From the NCBI GenBank assembly GCA_012728565.1, contig JAAYEV010000135.1, forward strand, positions 1 to 33,021: a stretch of 33,021 bases of DNA. The letters run 5' to 3'. This document shows positions 15,472 through 23,816 of the stretch, in pieces. The notes under the pieces are model-generated. The model was not told the DNA's origin, did not search any database, and saw only the letters and a list, made by a program, of their open reading frames with translations. The first letter of the stretch is position 1. Each line of letters starts with the position of its first letter. The stretch is from Clostridiales bacterium. GTDB lineage: Bacteria; Bacillota; Clostridia; Ch29. Made by a program: the position numbers and the translations under genes.

Positions 15472-16422
15472 ATGAGTAGACTTAATATCCTGGTGTTTGC
15501 AAAACTAAACAGACCCATCAACAGGCATCTTAAGGACTTCATAGTAGAACTGCATAACCATGCAAATGTGGTTGTATGGGAAAAGGACGGGTGGGGACTT
15601 AACCATGTATTAAAGGCTCTTAAGGGAAGGGGATTCAGCCCGAATTTCATATTTTATTACGATTTTGTTTACAGGCATATATATGCCCCCAAGATTTACG
15701 GTCTCGGATGGACCAATTTACCAAAGGGCGTCTACTATATAGACCTTCAAACCCAAACTTCCGAACGGAGGGAATTTATAAAAAACAACAGGATTGACCT
15801 TATATTCAGCCCCTCCAAGGACTTCTTTTTTAGAACCCTACCCGAGTTCAAAGACAAATTCAGGTGGCTGCCCTTCAGCAACAACCCGGATATATTCAAG
15901 GACTGGCATCTCAAAAAGGATATTGACATCCTGTTAATGGGACGGGTTAAGAAAGAAATGCATCCCTTCAGAACAAGAGTAATAGAAAGGTTTAAAGATT
16001 ACAGCGGGTTTGTTTATCATCAGCACCCCTTCGATATGAAGAATAAAAGCGGCAGGGTGTACACGGGGGAAGAGTACGCAAAGGAAATCAACAGGGCAAA
16101 GATATTTATTACCAGCGGAACAAAGTATCGCTACCCGGTTGCCAAGTACTTTGAAGTGCCCGCCTGCAATACCCTGCTCATGGCAAAGGGCAACAAGGAC
16201 TTGAAAGAACTTGGCTTTATAAGCGGCCAAAACTTCGTGGAGTGCACCGATGACAACTTCTATGACCTTGCCATGTACTACCTGGAAAACGATAAAGAAA
16301 GAGAAAGGATAGCCAGGAATGGATACAACCTGGTTCATTCAAGGCACACCAACAGTATAAGAGCTAAGGAGTTTATCGCAACCATTGAAAGGTACCTGAA
16401 AACCGGAAGGGCCGTTAGATAG
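15472..16422 (+). CDS. CgeB-like glycosyltransferase, first paralogue
   Basis: This 316-residue protein resembles CgeB-type proteins with a C-terminal Glyco_trans_1_2 domain. Visible elements are a Rossmann-like start (LNILVFAKLNRP), GVYYIDLQTQ, FSPSKDFF and RWLPFSNNPDIFKDWHLKK. The C-terminal nucleotide-sugar domain shows YFEVPACNTLLMAKGNKDL and ECTDDNFYDLAMYYLEND. Bacillus CgeB affects the outermost spore layer, fitting the locus. GGAGGAAG precedes the ATG. It follows a terminator, so it probably has its own promoter. A paralogue lies 51 bases downstream and shares two near-identical DNA tracts with it. Confidence 0.82.
   Translation: MSRLNILVFAKLNRPINRHLKDFIVELHNHANVVVWEKDGWGLNHVLKALKGRGFSPNFIFYYDFVYRHIYAPKIYGLGWTNLPKGVYYIDLQTQTSERREFIKNNRIDLIFSPSKDFFFRTLPEFKDKFRWLPFSNNPDIFKDWHLKKDIDILLMGRVKKEMHPFRTRVIERFKDYSGFVYHQHPFDMKNKSGRVYTGEEYAKEINRAKIFITSGTKYRYPVAKYFEVPACNTLLMAKGNKDLKELGFISGQNFVECTDDNFYDLAMYYLENDKERERIARNGYNLVHSRHTNSIRAKEFIATIERYLKTGRAVR
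15865..15927 (+). repeat. 63-base tract identical to 16867-16929
   Basis: This segment recurs without a mismatch 1002 bases downstream, inside the second CgeB-like gene. It encodes the segment around RWLPFSNNPDIFKDWHLKK. Flanking sequence is much less similar. Confidence 0.9.
16147..16350 (+). repeat. 204-base tract nearly identical to 17149-17352
   Basis: By eye I count six differences over 204 bases against the copy 1002 bases downstream, about 97% identity. It covers the nucleotide-sugar-binding C-terminal domain of both CgeB-like genes, from YFEVPAC to HSRHT. Confidence 0.88.
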
Positions 16423-16473
16423 GGAACCAACCTTTAAACCGTTAGCCTGCCGGGAACCGGGGGGAGGAATAAT

Positions 16474-17418
16474 ATGCCTAGAAGGAAAATACTTGTGCTG
16501 GCAAAACTCAATAACAAAAGGTTTATGCATTTTAGGCACTTTATAACGGAGTTGGGCAAGCATGCCGATGTAGTGATATGGGATAAGGACAGATGGGAAA
16601 TTGGACGCATTTTAAGGATACTGAAAGGCAGGAAGTTCTCCCCCGATTTTATTTTCTGCTATGACTTTGCATATAATTATGCCCTTGCGCCGCGGGTGTA
16701 CGGTCTTGGCTCTATAAATATCCCTAAGGGCGTTTATTATATAGACCTCCAGACCCAGACGGAGGAGAGAAAAAAGTATGTCCGTGAAAACAAGATAGAC
16801 CTTGTTTTCAGCCCCACAAAGGACTTTTTCCACCGCACCCTCCCCGAATTAAAGGACAAATTCCGATGGCTGCCCTTCAGCAACAACCCGGATATATTCA
16901 AGGACTGGCATCTCAAAAAGGATATTGACTTTTTGCTGATGGGCAGGTCATGGAGTGCCTGGTACCCCTTCAGGAACCTGGTATTAAAAAAGATGACCGG
17001 GCTAAAGGGTTTTGTTTATCATAAGCACCCTTACGAGGGGAACCCGGAGGGCAGAAAGGTATATATAGGAGAAGAATACGCGAAAGAAATCAACAGGGCC
17101 AAGATTTTCTTTACCTGTGGTACCAAGTTCAATTACCCGGTCAGGAAATACTTTGAAGTACCCGCCTGCAATACCCTGCTCATAGCAAAGGGCAACAAGG
17201 ACTTGAAAGAGCTTGGCTTTATAAACGGCCAAAACTTCGTGGAGTGCACCGATGACAACTTCTATGACCTTGCCATGTACTACCTGGAAAACGATAAGGA
17301 AAGAGAAAGGATAGCCAGGAATGGATACAACCTGGTCCATTCAAGGCACACCGATAGAGTCAGGGTGAAGGAATTCCTTGACATGATAAACGGGTATTCA
17401 AGAAATCGAAGGATTTAA
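16474..17418 (+). CDS. CgeB-like glycosyltransferase, second paralogue
   Basis: This 314-residue protein is a tandem paralogue of the preceding gene, with the same order of elements (KILVLAKLNNK, GVYYIDLQTQ, FSPTKDFF, YFEVPACNTLLIAKGNKDL). The middle and N-terminal parts have clearly diverged, while a 63-base tract and a 204-base C-terminal tract are identical or about 97% identical. That pattern fits gene conversion. GGGGGGAGG precedes the ATG. The two proteins probably use the same donor sugar, given the conserved C-terminal domain, but different acceptors, given the divergent N-terminal parts. This split is inference. Confidence 0.82.
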   Translation: MPRRKILVLAKLNNKRFMHFRHFITELGKHADVVIWDKDRWEIGRILRILKGRKFSPDFIFCYDFAYNYALAPRVYGLGSINIPKGVYYIDLQTQTEERKKYVRENKIDLVFSPTKDFFHRTLPELKDKFRWLPFSNNPDIFKDWHLKKDIDFLLMGRSWSAWYPFRNLVLKKMTGLKGFVYHKHPYEGNPEGRKVYIGEEYAKEINRAKIFFTCGTKFNYPVRKYFEVPACNTLLIAKGNKDLKELGFINGQNFVECTDDNFYDLAMYYLENDKERERIARNGYNLVHSRHTDRVRVKEFLDMINGYSRNRRI

Positions 17419-17469
17419 GGTGAATTATACTACCTCGGGCAGTCTTTAGAAGGAAGGAGGATCAAGCAG

Positions 17470-18624
17470 TTGATACCAATCGTAGACCTAACGGCACAGT
17501 ACAGCAGCATAGGGGAAGAGATACAAAAAGAAGTATCCCGGGTGCTGGAATCCGGCAGCTATATTATGGGTAAACAAGTAAGGCAGTTTGAAGAGAACTT
17601 CGCGGCGTATATCGGCTGCAAATATGCCATTGGTGTCGCCAATGGAACCGATGCACTGGTTATTTCGTTAATGGCGGCAGGCATTGGAGAGGGCGATGAA
17701 GTTATTACTTCGACCTTTTCATTCTTCGCAACGGCGGAAGCCATAATAAGGGTTGGTGCAAAACCCGTTTTTGCTGATATTGATGCAAAAACCTATAATA
17801 TAGACCCCGGGGATATAGAAAGAAAAATCACAGGCAGGACAAAGGCAGTAGTCCCTGTTCATATATTCGGCAACCCGGCAAACATGGAAAAAATCCTTGA
17901 AGTGGCATCAAGGCATAAGCTCTATGTTATTGAAGACGCCTGCCAGGCGGTCGGGGCCTTATTTAACGGCAAGCGGGCCGGTTCCTTTGGAAATGCGGGA
18001 TGCTTTTCGTTCTTCCCTTCCAAGAACCTTGGCTGCTGCGGCGACGGCGGAGCTATCGTTACAAATGACGAGAGGATTGCGGTGATTGCAAGGGCACTAA
18101 GCAGCCACGGCGGAGGGAAGACAGGGCTTAGGGCTTACAACCTAATTACCGGGTCCAACGAAAAAGGAAACCCTGATAAATACTGTAATTACCTGGTTGG
18201 ATTCAACAGCAGGCTGGATGAAATCCAGGCGGCAATACTGAATGTTAAACTGAAATACCTAGACAGGTGGAATGAACAAAGAAGAGAAAAGGCCTATTTA
18301 TATAACAGCGCATTCAGGGGTTACCCGATTCAAATACCCAAAGAAGAAACGGGGGCCCAGTCGGTGTATCATATCTACACTATAAGGACAGGCAGCAGGG
18401 ACACCCTGTTTAAAAAACTGAGGGAACAAGGAGTAGACGCAAGGGTATACTATTCAATCCCTTTGCACCTGCAAAAAGGTTTGGCACACCTTGGCTACAA
18501 GAAAGGAGACATGAGAATTGCGGAGGATGTGATACCCTCAATGATTTCCCTTCCATTATACCCGGAATTGACGGCAAAGGAGCAGAACAAAATCATTGAG
18601 TGTATAATCGGCACCCTAACCTAA
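17470..18624 (+). CDS. DegT/WbpE-like sugar aminotransferase
   Basis: This 384-residue PLP enzyme belongs to the DegT/DnrJ/EryC1 sugar aminotransferases. Key parts are ANGTDALVISL (58-68), the segment EDACQAVGALF, and the PLP lysine Lys185 in FFPSKNLG. The C-terminal YYSIPLHLQKGL is also typical. The start is TTG at 17470 with AAGGAGG nine bases upstream. With the oxidoreductase and acetyltransferase that follow, it looks like WbpE, which transaminates a 3-keto UDP-GlcNAc derivative in making 2,3-diamino-2,3-dideoxy sugars. The precise substrate is inferred from gene order. Confidence 0.88.
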   Translation: MIPIVDLTAQYSSIGEEIQKEVSRVLESGSYIMGKQVRQFEENFAAYIGCKYAIGVANGTDALVISLMAAGIGEGDEVITSTFSFFATAEAIIRVGAKPVFADIDAKTYNIDPGDIERKITGRTKAVVPVHIFGNPANMEKILEVASRHKLYVIEDACQAVGALFNGKRAGSFGNAGCFSFFPSKNLGCCGDGGAIVTNDERIAVIARALSSHGGGKTGLRAYNLITGSNEKGNPDKYCNYLVGFNSRLDEIQAAILNVKLKYLDRWNEQRREKAYLYNSAFRGYPIQIPKEETGAQSVYHIYTIRTGSRDTLFKKLREQGVDARVYYSIPLHLQKGLAHLGYKKGDMRIAEDVIPSMISLPLYPELTAKEQNKIIECIIGTLT

Positions 18625-18642
18625 ATGATGGGGGGATGGACT

Positions 18643-19725
18643 TTGAGAAAATTAAGGTTGGGAGTGATTGGCTGCGGAAATATTAAGAAAAAGCATATAC
18701 AGGCCATTTTCCTAAACAGGGACAAAATCGCCCTGACCTCGGTATGCGATTTATACGCGGAAAGGGCCCGGGATTTCAGGGATTCATATTTGGCTTTGAC
18801 AGGAGACGGTGAAAATATATCCATATACACAGACTACCTCCAGATGCTGAGAAAAGAAAAGCTTGATATGGCAAGTATCCTGACCGACAGCGGCAAACAC
18901 TATACCATTGCATCCGATTGTATGGAACGCGGCATAAATGTCCTTGTAGAAAAACCCCTCGCCCTATCGCTGGATGAGGTGGACAGCCTGACAAGAACAG
19001 CCTCGGTTAACAAGGTCAAGCTGGGGGTTGTTCACCAGTACAGGTTTAACCCCCTGATATCCGGCCTTAAGCACTGCATTGACACCGGGCGCCTGGGGAG
19101 ACTGTTCTACGGAGTGACTACGGTAAGATGGAACAGGAACAGGGAGTATTATACCAAGTCCAAATGGCGCGGCACAAAACACTTGGACGGCGGTGTCCTT
19201 ATGAACCAGTGCATCCAGAATATAGACATCCTGCAGTGGCTGCTGGGGGAAAAGGCGGCGGAGGTATATGCTTATAAACAGAACTACGCTCACCCTTACA
19301 TTGATACCGAGGATACGGTGCTGGCCTTAATCAAGTTCGGCAGCGGTATGCTGGGCATGGTGGAAGGGACGGTGAGCATATTCTCCGGTAACCTTGAAAA
19401 CAGTATTGCGGTTTTCGGAGAAAAAGGCAGCGTAAAAATCGGCGGCAAAGCATTAAACAGGATAGATGTCTGGGACCTTGAAGGCTGCGACTCCGGGGCA
19501 GCTTGTGCCGCAAGTGGTGACAAGTTAAGCCTTATTCAAAGCTCCGGCTGTCACGGCTATGTATATAAAGACTTTATAAATAAACTGGAATCCCGGGAAG
19601 AGCCGGCCATAAACGGAAACGAAGCAAGGAAAAGCATAGAGATTGTTCTGGCGATACAGCAGTCAGCGGAACTCGGGTTACCGGTGAACTTGCCGTTGAA
19701 AGGGGGAACTAATAATTGGGAATAA
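18643..19725 (+). CDS. Gfo/Idh/MocA oxidoreductase, WbpB-like
   Basis: This 360-residue protein has the N-terminal dinucleotide fold (RLGVIGCGNIKKKHI), the family motif EKPLALSLDEVD, HQYRFNPLI, and a C-terminal sheet with NQCIQNIDILQWLLG. TTG 18643 is chosen because a run of six G's lies seven bases upstream; an ATG at 18625 has no SD. It sits between an aminotransferase and an acetyltransferase, the WbpE-WbpB-WbpD set, suggesting it oxidises C3 of a UDP-N-acetyl sugar. Its last 10 bases overlap the next gene. Confidence 0.85.
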   Translation: MRKLRLGVIGCGNIKKKHIQAIFLNRDKIALTSVCDLYAERARDFRDSYLALTGDGENISIYTDYLQMLRKEKLDMASILTDSGKHYTIASDCMERGINVLVEKPLALSLDEVDSLTRTASVNKVKLGVVHQYRFNPLISGLKHCIDTGRLGRLFYGVTTVRWNRNREYYTKSKWRGTKHLDGGVLMNQCIQNIDILQWLLGEKAAEVYAYKQNYAHPYIDTEDTVLALIKFGSGMLGMVEGTVSIFSGNLENSIAVFGEKGSVKIGGKALNRIDVWDLEGCDSGAACAASGDKLSLIQSSGCHGYVYKDFINKLESREEPAINGNEARKSIEIVLAIQQSAELGLPVNLPLKGGTNNWE

Positions 19726-20477
19726 ACAAAATAGCCGGTAGCGCCAGGATTGGCAGCGGCTTTAAAATAGGCGACTTTTGCATTGTCGGCGAGCATGTGG
19801 TCATTGGCGATAACGTTACGATCGGGAACGGGGTAATTATTCATAACGACACCCGGATTGGCAGCAATGTCACCATACAGGACAACGCCGTCATTGGGAA
19901 GGGTGCGGTCCGTGCAAAAAACAGCGTGGCAAATATTATCGGCGGCAAGGACGGGGAAACAGCTCCTGCGATTATTATGGATAACTGCATAATAGGTACC
20001 TCCTCCATACTATACAGGGGATGCACCCTGCACAATGACTGCTATATTGCGGACCTGGCCACGGTAAGGGAAAACGTGGTAATAGGCGAAGGTACGATAG
20101 TAGGCCGGGGTGTATGCATAGAGAACTGCTGTGATATAGGCAAAATGTGCAAAATTGAGACCAACGCGTACATCACCGCTTTTTCCCGGCTGGAGGATTA
20201 TGTGTTTATAGCCCCCGGGGTAATCACAACCAACGATAATTACCTGGGAAGAACAAGCGAAAGATACAGCCGCATAAAAGGGGTTACGGTCAAGCGTGGC
20301 GGAAGGATCGGGGGCAACTCCACCATCCTTCCCGGCAAGGTCATCGAAAGCGATGCCCTTGTCGGAGCAGGCAGTATAGTAACAAAGGACGTGCCGGCAG
20401 GGACTGTAGTAAAGGGTAATCCCGCCGTTCCGTATAAAACGGTTCCTGAAAAGGAGCTTCTGAAAAACAACCTTTAG
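19716..20477 (+). CDS. Hexapeptide-repeat acyltransferase, WbpD-like
   Basis: This 253-residue protein is built largely of left-handed beta-helix hexapeptides (IGDNVTIGNGVIIHN, IGSNVTIQDNAVIG, VIGEGTIVGRGVCI), ending in the family feature GNPAVPYKTV. It is longer than WbpD (about 190 residues) because of an extended first helix with an inserted loop around residues 66-84. The start is TTG 19716, inside the end of the oxidoreductase gene, with AAGGGGG upstream. It should N-acetylate the amino sugar made by the preceding enzymes. A different acyl group is possible. Confidence 0.85.
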   Translation: MGINKIAGSARIGSGFKIGDFCIVGEHVVIGDNVTIGNGVIIHNDTRIGSNVTIQDNAVIGKGAVRAKNSVANIIGGKDGETAPAIIMDNCIIGTSSILYRGCTLHNDCYIADLATVRENVVIGEGTIVGRGVCIENCCDIGKMCKIETNAYITAFSRLEDYVFIAPGVITTNDNYLGRTSERYSRIKGVTVKRGGRIGGNSTILPGKVIESDALVGAGSIVTKDVPAGTVVKGNPAVPYKTVPEKELLKNNL

Positions 20478-20485
20478 AACAAACC

Positions 20486-20514
20486 GGGGACACTCCTTAT
20501 CAAAGGGTGTCCCC
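20486..20514 (+). terminator. Hairpin after the amino-sugar gene trio
   Basis: GGGGACAC (20486-20493) pairs with GTGTCCCC (20507-20514), starting nine bases after the stop. There is no T-run, so termination strength is doubtful. Confidence 0.5.
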
Positions 20515-20615
20515 CGTTATTGCCGGTAACAAAAAGCCATAGGCATACATAGACTGTATTGGAAATCATGTATATTCTTTGGCTGCAGAATCCGGGCAGC
20601 TTTGAGGTGTTATCC

Positions 20616-21344
20616 TTGAATAGAGGCGACAAAGCCCTAATGGAACGTTTTTTAAATGAGCATAGAATCCTGGATGTCCAAGAGGTATATAAGCTGATCA
20701 AGAACGCCCTTGATAAAAGAGAAAAGCTGTCTTTGGTTAGGATAGGCGATGGCGAGGCCCTGACCCTGGCCCAGCAGGCAGTGTTACCGATAAACGAGGT
20801 AAAAAGGAACACATTCTTGTCCTATGCCGGTGTCCGTATCCCCGACATAACCGGCAGGGATATGTTGGCGGCTTCGATTAGAAAGGCGGATATTATTGGT
20901 GTGCCCCTAAACCCTGCACCGTACTTTTTGCCTCTCTTCCTGAAAGCATGTAAAGCCCATGGTATTGACCTTAACTCGCTGAAACTGACCAATGCATGCA
21001 TTAACTACTTCTTGTGCAATTCCGGGCTCCTCGGCGCTCTTTTGACCGAAGGAAAGCCTAGGGTACTGGTAATAGGCAACAAGGGTAAGGCCCTTGCCAA
21101 CCTGCTGCAAGGCCGGGGGATTAATATCAGCGGAATCATTTCCCCGGTCTATGGACTGAAGGACGTTAACAGGGTGGTGCGAATAGCAAAAGGCCAAAAC
21201 TTTGATATTGCCCTGTCGGCATCGGGAGTGGCCGCCGTTGTCATATGCGAGAGGATAGCAACCGGCCAGAAAAAAGTCGCCCTCGATATCGGCCATGTGG
21301 CGGATATGCTCATACGTAACGGGCAAATAAAGAAGAAAGGATAG
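20616..21344 (+). CDS. GT-D fold glycosyltransferase-like protein
   Basis: This protein of about 242 residues carries RIGDGE (42-47), the signature of GT-D/DUF1792-type glycosyltransferases, within LSLVRIGDGEALTLAQQA. Later parts include VLVIGNKGKALANLL and IALSASGVAAVVICERIA, like the C-terminal half of those enzymes. I choose TTG 20616 because GAGGTG lies six bases upstream; a longer in-frame start near 20559 lacks a site. It lies five bases upstream of the next glycosyltransferase, so they likely form one unit. Donor and acceptor are unknown. Confidence 0.72.
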   Translation: MNRGDKALMERFLNEHRILDVQEVYKLIKNALDKREKLSLVRIGDGEALTLAQQAVLPINEVKRNTFLSYAGVRIPDITGRDMLAASIRKADIIGVPLNPAPYFLPLFLKACKAHGIDLNSLKLTNACINYFLCNSGLLGALLTEGKPRVLVIGNKGKALANLLQGRGINISGIISPVYGLKDVNRVVRIAKGQNFDIALSASGVAAVVICERIATGQKKVALDIGHVADMLIRNGQIKKKG

Positions 21345-21349
21345 ATTGC

Positions 21350-22438
21350 ATGGATATTGTATGTTTTTCATCAACCCGATGGGATTTCCTGTGGCAGCGG
21401 CCGCAGCAGTTGATGAGCCGTTTATCCGATAGGCATAAGGTTCTATACGTTGACCATTTTCAGCCCTGCGCTGCGGGCACACTGGGCCAGGTAAACCACG
21501 AGTATTATCTTACCAGGGTAAAGGAAAACCTGCATGTCTTTTCTCCCCGTTATGCCACAAGAAAATGGCTGCTGGATAGCCTGGACATGACCTATAAAAA
21601 GCTTGGAATTAAACGCCCGGTCCTCTGGGTTTATTATCCTTCAATAGTTCCCGCCCTTAAGTCTATGGACTATTCCCTGCTGTGCTATGACTGCGTGGAC
21701 GACTTTTCAAAGTTTAGCTGGAATCCGGCATTATACAGCTCTTTGGAAGAAAGGCTTATTGAACAAAGCGATATAATATTCGTCACTTCGCGTAGGCTGA
21801 TGAGACTAAAAAAGAAGCCCAGGCAAAAACCGCACCTGGTACCAAACGGGGCGGATGTCAAACATTTTTCCAAGGCCTTGGACGATACCACCGCCTGCCC
21901 GCACGAAATAATGATGTTAAGAAGGCCAGTTATAGGATTCGTTGGTGCCATATACGAATGGGTTGACTTGAATTTAATAAAGAGCCTGTGCGGGCTTAGG
22001 CCGCATTGGTCCTTTGTGCTTGTCGGACCCAAAGGAGCGGGGGTATACTCCCTGAAAGGCCCGGAAAACCTGTATATGCCCGGAAAAAAGGAGTACAAGG
22101 ACCTTCCCGGGATTATAAAGGCCTTCGATGCCTGCATTATACCCTTTAAACTGAATGACCTGACGGCAAGCGCAAATCCTGTAAAACTCTATGAATACCT
22201 GGCAGCGGGAAAGCCCGTGGTATCCACTCCCATACCCGAAGTATTGGTTTATAAGGATGTAGTCAGGATTGCAAAGGGGCCGGAAGAGTTTATCAGGGCA
22301 CTGGAGAAAGCCATATCCGAAAACAGCCCCGAGGATGTACAAGAAAGGCTGCGGGTAGCCCGGGAAAACAGCTGGGAAGTAAGGATAGAACAGATGGAAA
22401 GCATTATAGAAAAGGCGCTGGCCTCAAGGCATAGGTAA
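21350..22438 (+). CDS. TuaH-like GT-B glycosyltransferase
   Basis: This 362-residue protein begins with the characteristic STRWDFLWQRPQQLMSRL seen in TuaH-like and related transferases. The interdomain region has LCYDCVDDFSKFSW and HLVPNGADVKHF. The C-terminal domain has VIGFVGAIYEWVDLNLI and the donor-binding motif ANPVKLYEYLAAGKPVVSTP, with the GT4-type glutamate. It starts five bases after the GT-D-like gene. It is the last gene of the glycan region and is followed by a long hairpin. Confidence 0.87.
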   Translation: MDIVCFSSTRWDFLWQRPQQLMSRLSDRHKVLYVDHFQPCAAGTLGQVNHEYYLTRVKENLHVFSPRYATRKWLLDSLDMTYKKLGIKRPVLWVYYPSIVPALKSMDYSLLCYDCVDDFSKFSWNPALYSSLEERLIEQSDIIFVTSRRLMRLKKKPRQKPHLVPNGADVKHFSKALDDTTACPHEIMMLRRPVIGFVGAIYEWVDLNLIKSLCGLRPHWSFVLVGPKGAGVYSLKGPENLYMPGKKEYKDLPGIIKAFDACIIPFKLNDLTASANPVKLYEYLAAGKPVVSTPIPEVLVYKDVVRIAKGPEEFIRALEKAISENSPEDVQERLRVARENSWEVRIEQMESIIEKALASRHR

Positions 22439-22450
22439 AAAAACAAACCG

Positions 22451-22505
22451 GGCTTCATGAACATCCGTTTCATGCAAAATGCATACGCTGGCATTTCATG
22501 AAGCC
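22451..22505. terminator. Long stem-loop closing the glycan region
   Basis: GGCTTCATGAA (22451-22461) pairs perfectly with TTCATGAAGCC (22495-22505), with an internal ATGC/GCAT pairing. It lies between the convergent glycosyltransferase and argD genes and could end transcription from either side, though no T-run follows. Confidence 0.5.
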
Positions 22506-22611
22506 TCAGGATATATAGGCGTACTATCGTCAGGCACCAGGTAATCTGCGGCAGTGCTTAAGTCCGCGCAAACAAAAGAAACGCAGATGGCAGGGGAAAC
22601 GCAGCGCCGTC

Positions 22612-23802
22612 CTACAGCTTTGCCAGCACGCTGTCCAGGATGCCCACCGCCAGGTTTGCCTCCTCCTTGGTTATTATATCGGGCGGCAGCAGCCTCAGCC
22701 CGTTCCCGCCCACGCAGTTAATAATAAGCCCTTCCTTCTGGCACTGGTCCAGCACCCAGTTTCCGTCAGCCTCAAGCTGTATGCCTATCATAAGCCCCAT
22801 ACCCCTTACTTCCTTTATGAAGGAGTATTTTTCTTTCAGTTCTTTAAATTTGCCCATAAGATAGGCTCCCATTTTGGCATTGTGCTCCATTATATTGTCT
22901 TGCAGTATATGGTTAACCACCGCAAGGGCGGTGCTGCATGCCAGGTGGCTGCCCCCGAAGGTGGAGGCGTGGTCGCCGGGTCCAAATCCTTCCGCCACTT
23001 CATCGCTTGCAACCATGGCGCCTATCGGGAAGCCCCCGGCCAGTGACTTTGCCAGCGTCAGGATATCCGGCTTAACACCGAAGTTCTGGTGGGCAAAAAA
23101 CTTTCCTGTCCTCCCTATGCCGCACTGCACCTCGTCAAATATAAGCAAGAGCCCCTTTTTGTCGCAAAGGTCCCTTACCCCTTTAAGAAATTCCGCGGTC
23201 GGCACGTTTATGCCACCCTCGCCCTGGATGGGCTCCAGCATTACGGCGCAGGTGTTATTTGTTATCTTTCCTTCCAGGTCCTCCAGGTCGCCGTACTTGG
23301 CGTATCCAAAACCCTCCGGCAGGGGCTCAAAGCCCTTCTGGTACTTGGTCTGGCCGGTTGCCGCCAGCGTGGCAAGGGTCCTGCCGTGGAACGAGCTTGT
23401 AAAGGTTATTATTCCGTACTTGTCTTCCCCCATTTTTGCCTTGGCATACTTCCTTGCCAGTTTTATGGCCGATTCGTTGGCTTCCGCGCCGCTGTTGCAA
23501 AAAAAAGCTTTGCCCAGGCCGCTTTGTTTAACCAGTACCTCCGCCAGCTCCACCTGCGGCCCTACCCAGTACAGGTTGGAGGTATGCATTACCTTTGCCG
23601 CCTGCTCGGATATGGCCTTAACCATGACCGGGTGATTGTACCCCAGGCAGTTAACCGCAAGGCCGCTTAGAAAGTCCAGGTATTTGTTTCCGTCGGCATC
23701 CCACAGCCAGCTCCCTTCTCCCTTAACGAAGGCCACCGGTATCCTCTTGTAGGTGTTCATGACAAAGGCGTCGCCCTTTGCCGTTATCTGTGCATTGTTC
23801 AT
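22612..23802 (-). CDS. argD: Acetylornithine aminotransferase
   Basis: This 396-residue class III PLP aminotransferase converts N-acetylglutamate semialdehyde to N-acetylornithine. It shows FFCNSGAEANESAIKLAR, SSFHGRT, LIFDEVQCGIGRTG (Asp223) and the PLP lysine Lys252 in LTLAKSLAGGFPIGA. Its length is typical of ArgD. The ATG has GGGGAGGAATG upstream and lies 14 bases after argB. It is the last gene of argCJBD, which supports ArgD over other class III enzymes. Confidence 0.95.
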   Translation of the reverse strand: MNNAQITAKGDAFVMNTYKRIPVAFVKGEGSWLWDADGNKYLDFLSGLAVNCLGYNHPVMVKAISEQAAKVMHTSNLYWVGPQVELAEVLVKQSGLGKAFFCNSGAEANESAIKLARKYAKAKMGEDKYGIITFTSSFHGRTLATLAATGQTKYQKGFEPLPEGFGYAKYGDLEDLEGKITNNTCAVMLEPIQGEGGINVPTAEFLKGVRDLCDKKGLLLIFDEVQCGIGRTGKFFAHQNFGVKPDILTLAKSLAGGFPIGAMVASDEVAEGFGPGDHASTFGGSHLACSTALAVVNHILQDNIMEHNAKMGAYLMGKFKELKEKYSFIKEVRGMGLMIGIQLEADGNWVLDQCQKEGLIINCVGGNGLRLLPPDIITKEEANLAVGILDSVLAKL

Positions 23803-23816
23803 TAATCATTCCTCCC

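Noticed and set aside
15865-17352. Tandem repeats as an insertion element or assembly artefact
   Set aside because: The copies lie inside two intact, otherwise diverged genes with separate RBSs and no terminal repeats or transposase, so paralogy with conversion is simpler.
22874-23635. Long plus-strand frame opposite argD
   Set aside because: argD on the minus strand is certain from catalytic motifs. The opposing frame has no SD and Pro/Ser-rich shadow composition.
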